NCBI GenBank assembly: GCA_016705065.1
Contig: JADIYY010000003.1
Coordinates: 186,001 to 250,000 of the forward strand
Direction: 5' to 3'
DNA length: 64,000 nucleotides
DNA from: Candidatus Aalborgiella aggregata
Lineage (GTDB): Bacteria > Pseudomonadota > Gammaproteobacteria > Burkholderiales > Burkholderiaceae_C
The notes beneath the pieces are model-generated. The model searched no databases. It was not told the origin of the DNA and saw only the letters and a list, made by a program, of their open reading frames with translations. Each line of letters starts with the position of its first letter. Within the stretch, counting starts at the first letter, position 1. The translations under genes and the position numbers were made by a program. Shown one piece after another: positions 1 through 8,525 of the stretch.

Positions 1-1158
1 TGGCAACACATCGTCATTAAAATCATAACGGTTGTTGTGCAGCATACATCCATTCACGTTGCCTTGCCCTAAACGCATGTAAGCCCCAGGCACCACTTGC
101 AGCATGAATGAAAAGTCTTCCCCACCCATGCTCGGTGGCATGTTCCGAATCACCCTGCTCTCCCCAACCAATTTCGCAGCCACATTGGCCGCAAATTCGG
201 TTTCTGGTTCGGTGTTAACAGTTGCTGGGTAAACACGTTCGTAATTCAACTCAGCGCTTGCTCCAAAACCAGCAGCAATTGATTCGCACAAAGATCGCAG
301 CCTGCTTTCGACTTTATCTTGCATGCTTTCATGGTAGGTGCGGACTGTGCCAACCAAGGTCACGCTGCCAGGTATCACACTCATGGCACCCGGATTACCA
401 CCATGGATGGAGCAAATGCTGAGAACCACTTGCTCAATCGCTGCCACATTGCGTGACACAATACTTTGTGCCGCGGTGATGATGTGCGCCGCCACCAACA
501 CAGGATCAACGCCATTCTGTGGTCGCGCACCGTGTCCGCCTTTGCCGGTTACGACAATCTCAATTCGGTCTACCGCAGCTTGCATAGGGCCGGGAGTTAA
601 GCCAATGATGCCAACAGGCGTTTCTGGCGAGTTGTGAATAGCGAATGCCGCCTGTGCTGGATATTGGTCAAACAAACCGTCTTGAATCATGGCGCGTGCA
701 CCTGCAAAGCCTTCTTCGCCGGGTTGAAATACCAAAATCGCTGTGCCATCAAAATTGCGTGTTTCGGCCAAATAGCGTGCAGCCCCCACCAGCATCGCGG
801 TATGGCCGTCATGTCCACACGCATGCATCAGTCCCGTTTTGCTGGACTTCCAAGCACAGTCGTTTTGCTCTATCAAAGGCAAGGCATCCATGTCGGCCCG
901 CAATGCAATCATTTGATTCCGAGTATTGGTTTTACCATGCACCACTGCAACCACGCCTGTTTTGCCAAAACCTGTTTGAATCTCATCAACACCGCATAAC
1001 GCCATGGCTTGTTTGACGCGGCCAGAGGTATAAACTTCTTCAAAACCCAATTCGGGATGCGCATGTAAATCACGTCTGAATGCAGTGAGCTCTGGATGAA
1101 ACTGTGCAATGTGAGCAAACGCGCGGCCGTGCGCTGAAGCCATGTTGAACTGCTGCAT
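1..1158 (-). CDS. M20-family amidohydrolase (partial, C-terminus off the window)
   Basis: Metal-dependent hydrolase of the M20 family (hippurate hydrolase / N-acyl-amino-acid or aminoacyl deacylase type), expected to split an amide bond in an imported N-acylated amino acid or peptide in the cytoplasm. 386 codons are visible; the frame is open to base 1, so only the last few residues are missing if it has the usual length of about 390-400. Visible motifs are MHACGHDGH (metal ligands), the GEEGFAGA segment with the catalytic glutamate, and GGEDFSFM near the C-terminus. The chosen start ATG at 1158 overlaps the stop of the upstream permease gene as TGATG, implying translational coupling; a second in-frame ATG lies at 1143. 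It is the third gene of a peptide ABC transporter operon, so its substrate is probably what the transporter imports. The exact substrate cannot be told. Confidence 0.88.
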   Translation of the reverse strand, partial: MQQFNMASAHGRAFAHIAQFHPELTAFRRDLHAHPELGFEEVYTSGRVKQAMALCGVDEIQTGFGKTGVVAVVHGKTNTRNQMIALRADMDALPLIEQNDCAWKSSKTGLMHACGHDGHTAMLVGAARYLAETRNFDGTAILVFQPGEEGFAGARAMIQDGLFDQYPAQAAFAIHNSPETPVGIIGLTPGPMQAAVDRIEIVVTGKGGHGARPQNGVDPVLVAAHIITAAQSIVSRNVAAIEQVVLSICSIHGGNPGAMSVIPGSVTLVGTVRTYHESMQDKVESRLRSLCESIAAGFGASAELNYERVYPATVNTEPETEFAANVAAKLVGESRVIRNMPPSMGGEDFSFMLQVVPGAYMRLGQGNVNGCMLHNNRYDFNDDVLP

Positions 1159-2138
1159 CAATGACCACTTCCAGTACTGAAACTCAAACGTGGATCTACT
1201 ACAAAGTACAGCAGATCAACCGCCAAATTGATAACAACAAATATCAGTGCTGTTAAACACAAATAGGCGGCCATGACCGGAATATCGGCGAATGTGACGG
1301 CCTGTATAAATAACAAACCCATGCCAGGCCATTGAAATACGGTTTCAGTGATGATGGCAAAGGCTATCAATGCGCCTAATTGCAATCCCGTTATGGTCAT
1401 CACTGGGACCAAGGTATTTTTGAGTGCATGCCCAAAGTGAATGGCGCGGTTTGACAAACCTCTAGCACGTGCGAACTTGATATAGTCAGTGCGCAACACT
1501 TCCAACATTTCAGCACGGACTAGGCGCATGATGAGTGTCAATTGGAAAATGGTCAGGGTGATGGCAGGTAATATCAAATGCTTCAAGCCATCCCAAGTTA
1601 AAAAGCCTGTACTCCACCAACCTATTTGCACCGTTTCGCCTCGACCAAAGCTAGGCAGCCAGCCCAACCACACTGAAAAAACCAAGATAAGCAAAATGCC
1701 AATCAAAAAGGTAGGTAAAGAAACACCCAAAAGCGACATAGTCATCATGGTTTGGGTGGCAAAGGTGCCACGTCGCAGCGCAGCATAAACGCCCATAGGC
1801 ACACCCACAATGAGGGCCAGCATCGCGGCCGCTAGCGATAACTCAATCGTTGCCGGAAAACGTTCACCAATGAGTCGCGACACTTTCGCCCCTTGCCGCA
1901 AACTGATGCCGAAGTCACCTTGGACAGCATTGCCAAGAAAATGCCAATACTGCACCACAAAAGGTTTATCCAAACGCAAATCCGCACGCAGTTGCGCAAT
2001 TTGCTCCGGCAATGCTTCTACACCCAGCATGGAGTGCACAGGGTCACCCACATACTGAAACAGCATGAACGAAATGAAGCCTACCGACACCATCACAATC
2101 AAGGATTGAAAGAGTCGGCGTATGATAAAAGCGAACAT
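1158..2138 (-). CDS. ABC transporter permease, peptide/nickel type (DppB/GsiC-like)
   Basis: Inner membrane permease of the dipeptide/oligopeptide/glutathione ABC importer class (DppB family), 326 residues, the usual length. It opens with a typical DppB N-terminus (FIIRRLFQSLIVMVSV) and a periplasmic loop carrying LGVEALPEQIAQLRADLRLD. The C-terminal half has the EAA-type coupling segment with DYIKFARARGLS. Six membrane segments are expected. It lies 19 bases after the solute-binding protein gene and shares a TGATG junction with the amidohydrolase. A DppC-type second permease and ATPase genes normally follow directly; here the amidohydrolase follows instead, so the partners must lie beyond base 1 or elsewhere. 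Confidence 0.93.
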   Translation of the reverse strand: MFAFIIRRLFQSLIVMVSVGFISFMLFQYVGDPVHSMLGVEALPEQIAQLRADLRLDKPFVVQYWHFLGNAVQGDFGISLRQGAKVSRLIGERFPATIELSLAAAMLALIVGVPMGVYAALRRGTFATQTMMTMSLLGVSLPTFLIGILLILVFSVWLGWLPSFGRGETVQIGWWSTGFLTWDGLKHLILPAITLTIFQLTLIMRLVRAEMLEVLRTDYIKFARARGLSNRAIHFGHALKNTLVPVMTITGLQLGALIAFAIITETVFQWPGMGLLFIQAVTFADIPVMAAYLCLTALIFVVINLAVDLLYFVVDPRLSFSTGSGH

Positions 2139-2157
2139 CTGCGGCGTCTATCTTGCT

Positions 2158-3726
2158 TTAATTGACCTTCACCAAACGCCAATCAATTCGATTGTCTGCG
2201 CGATGAACCAAGTCAATGTTTTTCTTCATTGCCCATGGAATAATTTGATTGTGCAAAGGTAAATGCGACACATCTTCATGTGACAAAACCAATGCTTTCT
2301 CAATCAAGTTGCGACGCAAATCGGCATCAGTTTCCTTCTTGATGCGCTCTACCAAAGCATCCATTTGTGGATTGGAATACCGACCAACGTTGTAATTACC
2401 GTCTCCGCCAGCGCCTACTGAGCGCACCAAAGATTGCAAGCTGTACAAAGCATCGAATGTTGGCACACCCCAACCAAGCATATAAATACTGGCTTCATAA
2501 CGCTGGATCATTGGGAAATAAGTCACCAAGGGTTGCGTGCGCAATTTTGCTTTCACCCCCACTTTTGACCACATGGCTGTGATGGCTTGGCATATTTCTT
2601 CGTCATTGATGTAGCGGTTATTTGGACAAGCAAAATCAACCTCAAAACCATCTTTGTAGCCCGCATCTGCTAATAGTTTTTGTGATGCTTTGATATCGAA
2701 TGGATGACGTGCATCGGCTTTTTTAGTCCAACCATTCACTTGGGGCGCGATCAAGGTGCCAGTCGGTTGGCTTAATCCACGCATGGTGACACGATTCAGC
2801 GTACTGATATCAATCGCTTGGTAAAGCGCTTTGCGGACACGCACATCCTTCAGCGGGTTTTTGCCTTTCACATTGGAACCTGGAAGTTCATCACGGAATT
2901 GATCCATGCCCAAGAAAATGGTACGGTTCTCAGCACCATCCAACACTTTTAGATTGGGCGTGTTGCGAATGCGTGTTAAATCTTGCAGATTAGGGTCTAG
3001 CACCATATCAACTTCACCAGACAATATTGCTGCCACGCGTGTTGCTTCAGATTTCACGGGCGTGTAGACAATTTCTGTCAAGTTCCCTTCCATCTTCCCC
3101 CACCAATTGGGATTGCGCTTCAACACTAATTTTTGATCTGGTTGCCAACTGTCAACTACAAAGGGACCTGTTCCCATAGCATTCCGGTGTGCAAAGTTTT
3201 CATCTTTAGTTTTACTGTCTTTTGGCTCTACCGATTTATTTTTTTCAGCCCACGCTTTGCTCATCACACGCAATTCTGTCAACTGATTCAAAATCACCGG
3301 GTTGGCGGCCTTCATCAGAATATCAATGGTGTTTGCATCTACTTTGACTACCTTGTCTATGCCCTGTGTGTAGACGCCGAAGTTGGATGTTTTGGACATG
3401 GCGCGATGGATAGAGAAAATCACATCTTCGGCTTCTAATGCGCTGCCATCACTGAACTTGACACCTTTGCGCAGTGTCACACGCAGTTGAGTAGGGGTTA
3501 GCAACTTCCATTCGGTTGCCAATTGTGGCTCCACTTTGAAAGTGCGGCTGTTGTAATACACAAGTGATTCAAATAAGGCCGCATGAACTCCATTACCCAA
3601 TGCATTATTCTGTGAGTGAATATCTAAAGTGGGAATATCACTGGCACTGGTCCACTTGAATGTTTTTGCGTAAGCACCTTGCATAGCCAAGATTGCCATG
3701 GCCAAGACTGCGAGTTTGGTTTTCAT
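2158..3726 (-). CDS. ABC transporter solute-binding protein, family 5 (peptide type)
   Basis: Periplasmic binding protein of the DppA/OppA/GsiB family (SBP_bac_5), about 522 residues. Start chosen at ATG 3726 because an AAGGAG ribosome-binding site lies just upstream and overlaps an earlier in-frame ATG at 3741; it gives a clean signal peptide MKTKLAVLAMAILAMQGAYA. The mature start (FKWTSASDIPTLDIHSQNN) and the segment GVKFSDGSALEAEDVIFSIHRA are typical of the family. First gene of a minus-strand operon with a DppB-type permease and an M20 amidohydrolase, which points to peptide or N-acyl amino acid uptake. The ligand cannot be read from the sequence. Confidence 0.92.
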   Translation of the reverse strand: MKTKLAVLAMAILAMQGAYAKTFKWTSASDIPTLDIHSQNNALGNGVHAALFESLVYYNSRTFKVEPQLATEWKLLTPTQLRVTLRKGVKFSDGSALEAEDVIFSIHRAMSKTSNFGVYTQGIDKVVKVDANTIDILMKAANPVILNQLTELRVMSKAWAEKNKSVEPKDSKTKDENFAHRNAMGTGPFVVDSWQPDQKLVLKRNPNWWGKMEGNLTEIVYTPVKSEATRVAAILSGEVDMVLDPNLQDLTRIRNTPNLKVLDGAENRTIFLGMDQFRDELPGSNVKGKNPLKDVRVRKALYQAIDISTLNRVTMRGLSQPTGTLIAPQVNGWTKKADARHPFDIKASQKLLADAGYKDGFEVDFACPNNRYINDEEICQAITAMWSKVGVKAKLRTQPLVTYFPMIQRYEASIYMLGWGVPTFDALYSLQSLVRSVGAGGDGNYNVGRYSNPQMDALVERIKKETDADLRRNLIEKALVLSHEDVSHLPLHNQIIPWAMKKNIDLVHRADNRIDWRLVKVN

Positions 3727-3856
3727 ACAGATCTCCTTCATTCAAAAAACGCTGATTTCGAAAACCTAGACTATGCCACAGATAGGAACCAATGCTGTTA
3801 GGTGCTTTCCCTCATGCAAAAAGTCTCTTTATTTCCTAAGTGTAGAAGGGATTTCG

Positions 3857-4657
3857 CTACTTCACAATAAAACTGGGCGCCCCATACCAAGCTGTGGTTT
3901 GTGATTTGGTGTTGTCACTGTCTGTCATCAAAGCGATGCGCAATAGTTTGCCCGGTTTTTCACCAAAGGCTTTTTCAAAATCCACACCAATATCTCGCTC
4001 GTAATCCATCCATTTGTTCAAATTTACGCTACCGGTTTCGATCACAATGTTACGGACTCTATCTGTACGCTGACCCAAAATGACACTGCCTAAAGGTTGT
4101 TGCTTGCTCCATAAATACACCAACGTGGCATAGGGTAAAGGCTCACCTAAGAGCAGATTTGCCATTTCGGAAACCAAAGCGTTTTTTGCAGAAAATTTAC
4201 TGCGATCGCCCTCAAACGTAAGAAACACGCGCACAGGCGAATCGTCTAGTTCTGGCACTGTGACATCTGCATCCAATAAATGTGCAGGCACTTTCCATGA
4301 AAATTTCAGCTTACCAATTTGTTTCGCATCGATGTTGATGTCAGAGCGTATTGCGCTGGATGTGCTCTGCGAGCTGGCCCAAATAGCATCGCGCCCATCT
4401 TCATGCGCTATTTTGTAGTTGGTGGGGGTTTTACCAGGAAAAGTAAAATGCTGCCAAGTGCTGCCCGCGACGCCTTCCGCTAGTTGCCAAGATGCTGGCA
4501 CTTGCCAAGTCAAACTTCTGGGAGTGTTTTCACTGGGTGCACTGTCCGTTTGGTTTTCAGTTGTCACGGCTCGCTTTTCAGGCAAATTGTTGCATGCGGA
4601 TAATCCTGCCGCCAAAAAAATGACAAGCGTCACACTTTTCATATCCCATTTATCCAT
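3857..4657 (-). CDS. DUF3047 lipoprotein
   Basis: Predicted lipoprotein of the DUF3047 family, function unknown. A short hydrophobic signal (MKSVTLVIFLAAGLSAC) ends in a lipobox with the cysteine ready for acylation, followed by an acidic Ser/Thr/Asn-rich linker. The body shows family-like segments: KLKFSWKVP, DSPVRVFLTFEGDRSKF, YATLVYLWSK, RNIVIETG and the end KSQTTAWYGAPSFIVK. Three in-frame ATGs are possible (4672, 4657, 4642); 4657 has the better upstream purine tract (GGCGGT), while 4642 gives the shortest signal peptide. It sits alone between the peptide-uptake operon and the porin, with no obvious partner. The family call is from memory of the sequence pattern. Confidence 0.75.
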   Translation of the reverse strand: MDKWDMKSVTLVIFLAAGLSACNNLPEKRAVTTENQTDSAPSENTPRSLTWQVPASWQLAEGVAGSTWQHFTFPGKTPTNYKIAHEDGRDAIWASSQSTSSAIRSDINIDAKQIGKLKFSWKVPAHLLDADVTVPELDDSPVRVFLTFEGDRSKFSAKNALVSEMANLLLGEPLPYATLVYLWSKQQPLGSVILGQRTDRVRNIVIETGSVNLNKWMDYERDIGVDFEKAFGEKPGKLLRIALMTDSDNTKSQTTAWYGAPSFIVK

Positions 4658-4721
4658 TATTTGCACCGCCAAAGTTTTAATACAACATCCATGCGCATAT
4701 TAGCCACGTAATTTTATGCAC

Positions 4722-4757
4722 AAAAAAAAGCCGCTTAGGTTGCCCTAAGCAGCTTTT
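4722..4757 (-). terminator. Rho-independent terminator of the porin gene
   Basis: Read on the minus strand, a GC-containing hairpin (about 13 bp, AAAGCTGCTTAGG against CCTAAGCGGCTTT with one mismatch) is followed by a run of eight T. It begins about 40 bases after the porin stop codon. Confidence 0.85.
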
Positions 4758-4794
4758 AAGTTTTTATATAAAACTGACTTACGTCAGCCCTATA

Positions 4795-5802
4795 TTAGAA
4801 CTGGTGTTGTACGCCCAAAGTAACTTGGTTAGATGCTGTTGCACCTGCAGACTTGAGTTGTCCAACCAAACCGTATACGTTAGTACGCTTGCTCAAATTG
4901 TATTGACCACCAACAGCGATTTGTGTTACGTCAGCAGCTGAACCTTTTTGGTCTTTGCCGTAAACGAAGTTCACGCTAGCAGCGCCCAAAGGTGCTGACA
5001 CGCCCAAGCTGTATGCGTTTTTGCCGCCAACTTGGTTGCCGTCTTGTTCGAATGCCAAAGAAGCTTTAACAACTTTAGCATCGTAAGTGAAACCAACTTG
5101 AGTCAACAACTTGTCGCCACCGCGGCCGTTTTTAGTCAATGTTACGCCAGCAGCGATTGGGCCTGCGCCGTAGTTAACAGCCAATGCCAAAGGCATTTTT
5201 GCTGCGCCAACTGCGCCGGTAGGTGCGCCAACTGTTGCAGCGTCTGCTGCAGCGCCAGTGCTGATACCGTTAGCAACTGCGTATGTGTTGCCTTCTTTCA
5301 TAGCAGTAGTGAACATGACAGACACGTCACCGAATTTGCCCATGTAAGAAATGGCGTTGTTGTAACGTGCGCCTTCGATTGACAAGATGTTAGCGTTGTT
5401 GGCATAACCGTAGTCAGTGCCCCATGGTCCACCGTATGTTGCAGCAAACAACAAAGCTGGGTTCAAATGACGACCCAAACGAACGCCACCGAAGCCACCC
5501 ATCAAGTCAATGTAGCTGTTACGTGAACCGATTGTAGAACCAGCGCCACCGTTTTTGCTTGCGTCAGCATCAAATTGTGTCTCAACCAAGAAGCCAGCTT
5601 TCAAGCCGCCGCCGAGGTCTTCAACACCACGGAAACCAATGCGTGATGATGTACCAACAGATGAACCGTCAGCCATAACAGCTGATTGGCCAGTGATCTT
5701 TGTGATACCGAGGTCAACACGGCCGTACAAAGTTACAGAAGATTGTGCGAATGCGGCGCCAGAAGCTGCCAACACTGCGAGTGCGAGTAGGGATTTTTTC
5801 AT
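4795..5802 (-). CDS. Gram-negative porin, Omp32/OmpC-like trimeric beta-barrel
   Basis: General diffusion porin of the outer membrane, betaproteobacterial porin_4 type, 335 residues. A standard signal peptide (MKKSLLALAVLAASGAAFA, cleavage near residue 19) is followed by QSSVTLYGRVDLGITK, the hallmark first strand. GSRNSYIDLMGGFGGVRLGRH is the conserved strand-loop region and the protein ends in VTLGVQHQF, with the terminal Phe needed for assembly by the Bam machinery. AAGGAA lies upstream of the ATG. Codon use is strongly biased to a small codon set, as expected for a highly expressed gene. Its monocistronic unit ends at the hairpin at 4722-4757. Confidence 0.97.
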   Translation of the reverse strand: MKKSLLALAVLAASGAAFAQSSVTLYGRVDLGITKITGQSAVMADGSSVGTSSRIGFRGVEDLGGGLKAGFLVETQFDADASKNGGAGSTIGSRNSYIDLMGGFGGVRLGRHLNPALLFAATYGGPWGTDYGYANNANILSIEGARYNNAISYMGKFGDVSVMFTTAMKEGNTYAVANGISTGAAADAATVGAPTGAVGAAKMPLALAVNYGAGPIAAGVTLTKNGRGGDKLLTQVGFTYDAKVVKASLAFEQDGNQVGGKNAYSLGVSAPLGAASVNFVYGKDQKGSAADVTQIAVGGQYNLSKRTNVYGLVGQLKSAGATASNQVTLGVQHQF

Positions 5803-5837
5803 TTCAAATTTCCTTAAGGTTAATAAATTGTGCCTAG

Positions 5838-5877
5838 CAAATACGGTGTTTAAATTTAACTTTATTCATCGTATTTG
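5838..5877. promoter_or_regulatory. Inverted repeat in the porin leader region
   Basis: Arms CAAATACG (5838-5845) and CGTATTTG (5870-5877) are perfect complements 24 bases apart, with a small palindrome TTAAATTTAA between them. The element lies about 35-75 bases upstream of the porin start. It could be a regulator site or, as RNA, a 5' untranslated stem protecting the porin message. Function is inferred only from position. Confidence 0.4.
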
Positions 5878-6018
5878 TTACCCAAGCTAACCCCCTTTCG
5901 GGTAGTTGGGTCTATTGCACCATTGGTTGACTCGTTTTGCAATAAAACAGGGTAAAAAAGAGTGTAAATCTGTTGTTTTGTTGTCGCATTGCAACATACA
6001 CGCTATTTATACGGCCAC

Positions 6019-6471
6019 TTAAACGACTTCCAGCGCTTCAAAACTGGTGCTGATTTCAGCTGTTTTGCCCAGCATCAGACTGGCAGAGCAGTATTTGTCG
6101 TGGCTCATGGCGATGGCGCGCTCTATGGCTTCTTTGGGTATGTTTTTGCCTTTGATTGTGAAGTGCATGTTGATTTTGGTAAAAACTTTGGGGTCCGTGT
6201 CAGCGCGCTCAGCTTCTATGGCGACCGAACACGCTTGCACTGCATGCCGACCGCGCTTCAAAATCAAAACTACATCGTAGGATGAGCAACCACCTAAGCC
6301 CGCCAACAGTAGCTCCATAGGGCGAGCCGCTAAGTTTTGGCCGCCGTTTTCGGGTTTGGCCGCATCTGGCGCGCCGTCCATAGCGATCAAATGCCCACTG
6401 CCTGTTTCAGCAACAAAGCCCATGTTCGACTTGGTGCCCGCATTTCCCGTCCAGGTGACTGTGCATTGCAT
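6019..6471 (-). CDS. OsmC family peroxiredoxin-like protein
   Basis: OsmC/Ohr-fold protein, 150 residues. The two reactive cysteines of the family are present: C62 in GLGGCSSYDVV and C128 in HDKYCSASLM. Residues 47-61 (LAARPMELLLAGLGG) form the conserved helix start. Members reduce organic peroxides with thiol or lipoyl partners, though many in this YhfA-like subgroup have no assigned substrate. Single gene between the porin and ilvA, transcribed on its own. Confidence 0.9.
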   Translation of the reverse strand: MQCTVTWTGNAGTKSNMGFVAETGSGHLIAMDGAPDAAKPENGGQNLAARPMELLLAGLGGCSSYDVVLILKRGRHAVQACSVAIEAERADTDPKVFTKINMHFTIKGKNIPKEAIERAIAMSHDKYCSASLMLGKTAEISTSFEALEVV

Positions 6472-6603
6472 ACTTTTTTCTCCCTCTTAAATCATCTTCA
6501 AGGATATTTGTACCCATGTGCTGGTTTAGCAAACTGAAAATTTTGCATAAATGTGCAAAATGCCACGATGCGAAACTTTATTCGAGGGTTTACTCTAATA
6601 TTT

Positions 6604-6632
6604 TTGGTGCATTGCAGCAAAATTTATATATA
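6604..6632 (+). promoter_or_regulatory. Candidate sigma-70 promoter for a small RNA
   Basis: TTGGTG (6604-6609), a 17-base spacer and TATATA (6627-6632; TATACT overlaps at 6629-6634). A start near 6640 would produce a transcript ending at the hairpin at 6709-6743. The boxes are moderate matches. Confidence 0.4.
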
Positions 6633-6639
6633 CTCGTTC

Positions 6640-6743
6640 CCATGCTTCGCAGTTTATTTTAATTGCCAAGCACCGATTGTCTCCTCCATCCTCTGAAAAG
6701 ATGGATTTAAGCCCCACTACCTTACGGTTTGGGGCTTTTTTTT
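6640..6743 (+). ncRNA. Candidate small RNA with an anti-Shine-Dalgarno motif
   Basis: The 313-base gap 6472-6784 has no convincing protein gene. It holds a promoter-like pair at 6604-6632 and a strong terminator at 6709-6743, enclosing about 100 bases. Inside are CTCCTCC (6681-6687), complementary to ribosome-binding sites, and a 6 bp hairpin (TCCATC 6685-6690 with GATGGA 6700-6705, 9-base loop) that partly masks it. This layout (C-rich anti-SD loop, then terminator) is what trans-acting small RNAs look like. The alternative is an attenuator leader for ilvA, whose start is 41 bases after the terminator. No known RNA family was recognised. Confidence 0.45.
6709..6743 (+). terminator. Rho-independent terminator upstream of ilvA
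   Basis: AAGCCCCA (6709-6716) pairs with TGGGGCTT (6730-6737), 8 bp with a 13-base loop, followed directly by a T run to 6743. It precedes ilvA by 41 bases, so it terminates something upstream or attenuates ilvA. Confidence 0.8.
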
Positions 6744-6784
6744 GTCTTTGAATTAGGAATTTTGTCGCGTTTATCATTGGGGGT

Positions 6785-8455
6785 ATGAGCAAACACCTGT
6801 CACCACAAGATTACCAGCACAAAACCGACAACGCACGCGTCTATGACGTAGCAATTGTTTCCCCCTTGCAACACGCCAAAAACCTAAGCCAACGCTTGGG
6901 CAACACGGTGTTGTTCAAACGTGAAGATAGCCAAGAAGTGCACAGCTTTAAGCTGCGCGGTGCATACAACAAAATCGCGCATTTGAGTACAGCACAACGC
7001 AAAAAAGGCGTGATTTGCGCATCTGCTGGCAACCATGCACAGGGAGTTGCGTTATCCGCTGCGAAACTCGGTATACGTGCTGTAATCGTGATGCCTGTGA
7101 CCACCCCTGCGGTCAAGGTAGATGCGGTCAAAGGCTTTGGCGGCAAGCATGTTGAAGTCGTGCTGTTTGGTGAGAGTTATTCAGATGCTTATACCCATGC
7201 GCTGGCCTTAGAAAAAAAACAAGGATTGACGTTTGTACACCCATTCGACGATGCGGATGTGATTGCTGGACAAGGCACTGTGGCGATGGAGATTTTGAAG
7301 CAAATGCCCTTGTTGAATTTGGGCAAACTCGATGCGGTTTTTGTGGCCATAGGCGGCGGCGGTTTGATCTCTGGTGTTGCGAACTACATCAAGGCGGTGA
7401 ATCCAAAAATCAAAGTCATTGGCGTGCAGATGAACGATTCCAACGCCATGATCCAATCGGTCAAAGCCAATAAGCGTGTGACGCTGCCCGATGTGGGTTT
7501 ATTCTCTGACGGCACCGCCGTCAAATTGGTGGGCGCTGAGACGTTTCGGGTCGCCAATTCGGGCTTGGTGGACAGCTACATTGAAGTGGATACCGATGCC
7601 GTGTGCGCAGCCATCAAAGATGTGTTCACTGACACACGCAGCATTGTTGAACCAGCGGGTGCATTGGCCGTTGCAGCGATCAAACAATACGTGGCCAAAC
7701 ATAAATGCAAAGGCAAAACATTCGCTGCTATTTTGTGCGGCGCGAACATGAATTTTGACCGCTTGCGCTTTGTGGCAGAACGCGCCGAAGTAGGTGAAGA
7801 ACGCGAAGCTTTGTTTGCCGTCACCATTCCCGAAGAGCGAGGTAGTTTCAAGAGATTCTGCACCTTGCTGGGCAGTTTGCCAGCAGGTGGTGTGTTACCT
7901 GCATCCATCAGCAACGCTACAAATATAGTAGCAAAGCAGGCGATTAATACGCCGGATAAACGCCAAAATGACACGCAAAATGCGCCAACACAACGCAACA
8001 TCACCGAGTTCACTTACCGCATCAGTGACGAAGCACAAGCGCACGTGTTTGTGGGTTTGACCACTACCGCCAAAGGTGAAAGCGTCAACATAGCCAAAAC
8101 ACTGACCAAGCAAGGTTTCAAAGCCATCGATTTAACGCATGACGATTTAGCGCGTGACCACATTCGCCACATGGTGGGCGGACATTCGCAGCTGGCAAAA
8201 GACGAGCGTTTGTTGCGCTTTGAATTCCCAGAACGACCCGGTGCGCTGATGAAATTTTTGTCAGCCATGCGCCCGGGTTGGAACATCAGCCTGTTCCACT
8301 ACCGCAACCAAGGCGCCGACTATGGTCGCATTTTGGTGGGTTTGCAAGTGCCTGCCAAAGATGACAAAGCCTTCACTACTTTCTTAAAAACTTTGGGCTA
8401 CCCATGTGTGGAAGAAACCAACAACCCAGTGTACAAATTGTTTTTGAAAAGTTGA
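6785..8455 (+). CDS. ilvA: Threonine ammonia-lyase, biosynthetic, with an inserted linker
   Basis: PLP enzyme converting L-threonine to 2-oxobutanoate and ammonia, the first step of isoleucine synthesis. The catalytic domain covers roughly residues 20-350: PLP lysine K56 in HSFKLRGA, the asparagine loop SAGNHAQGVA, and the phosphate-binding glycine loop AIGGGGLISG near 190. Two ACT-like regulatory domains follow (ERGSFKRFCTLLG..., then FPERPGALMKFL). At 556 residues it is about 40 longer than usual; the extra is residues 364-403, between LLG and RNITEF, where other IlvA proteins run straight through. The DNA of that insert carries a copy of a dispersed repeat (7916-7968). A GGGGGT tract precedes the ATG. 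Isoleucine feedback should act through the ACT domains. Confidence 0.95.
   Translation: MSKHLSPQDYQHKTDNARVYDVAIVSPLQHAKNLSQRLGNTVLFKREDSQEVHSFKLRGAYNKIAHLSTAQRKKGVICASAGNHAQGVALSAAKLGIRAVIVMPVTTPAVKVDAVKGFGGKHVEVVLFGESYSDAYTHALALEKKQGLTFVHPFDDADVIAGQGTVAMEILKQMPLLNLGKLDAVFVAIGGGGLISGVANYIKAVNPKIKVIGVQMNDSNAMIQSVKANKRVTLPDVGLFSDGTAVKLVGAETFRVANSGLVDSYIEVDTDAVCAAIKDVFTDTRSIVEPAGALAVAAIKQYVAKHKCKGKTFAAILCGANMNFDRLRFVAERAEVGEEREALFAVTIPEERGSFKRFCTLLGSLPAGGVLPASISNATNIVAKQAINTPDKRQNDTQNAPTQRNITEFTYRISDEAQAHVFVGLTTTAKGESVNIAKTLTKQGFKAIDLTHDDLARDHIRHMVGGHSQLAKDERLLRFEFPERPGALMKFLSAMRPGWNISLFHYRNQGADYGRILVGLQVPAKDDKAFTTFLKTLGYPCVEETNNPVYKLFLKS
7916..7968 (+). repeat. Dispersed palindromic repeat inside ilvA, in frame
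   Basis: GCTACAAATATAGTAGC followed by a segment ending GATTAATACGCCGG matches the intergenic repeats at 19419, 22150 and 26135 nearly base for base. Unlike the others, the stem is GCTAC/GTAGC: both arms changed together compared with GCTAT/ATAGC, so pairing is kept. It is translated as part of the 40-residue linker between the catalytic and regulatory domains. Confidence 0.85.
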
Positions 8456-8525
8456 TGAATAAATTTAAATCGACCTGTTAGATTAATGTTGCATCAATTC
8501 TCCAATCATATTCATCAAGGAACGA

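Noticed and set aside
6595..6792. 65-residue minus-strand open frame in the gap before ilvA
   Set aside because: It crosses a strong plus-strand terminator and the ilvA start, has no ribosome-binding site and no family signal.
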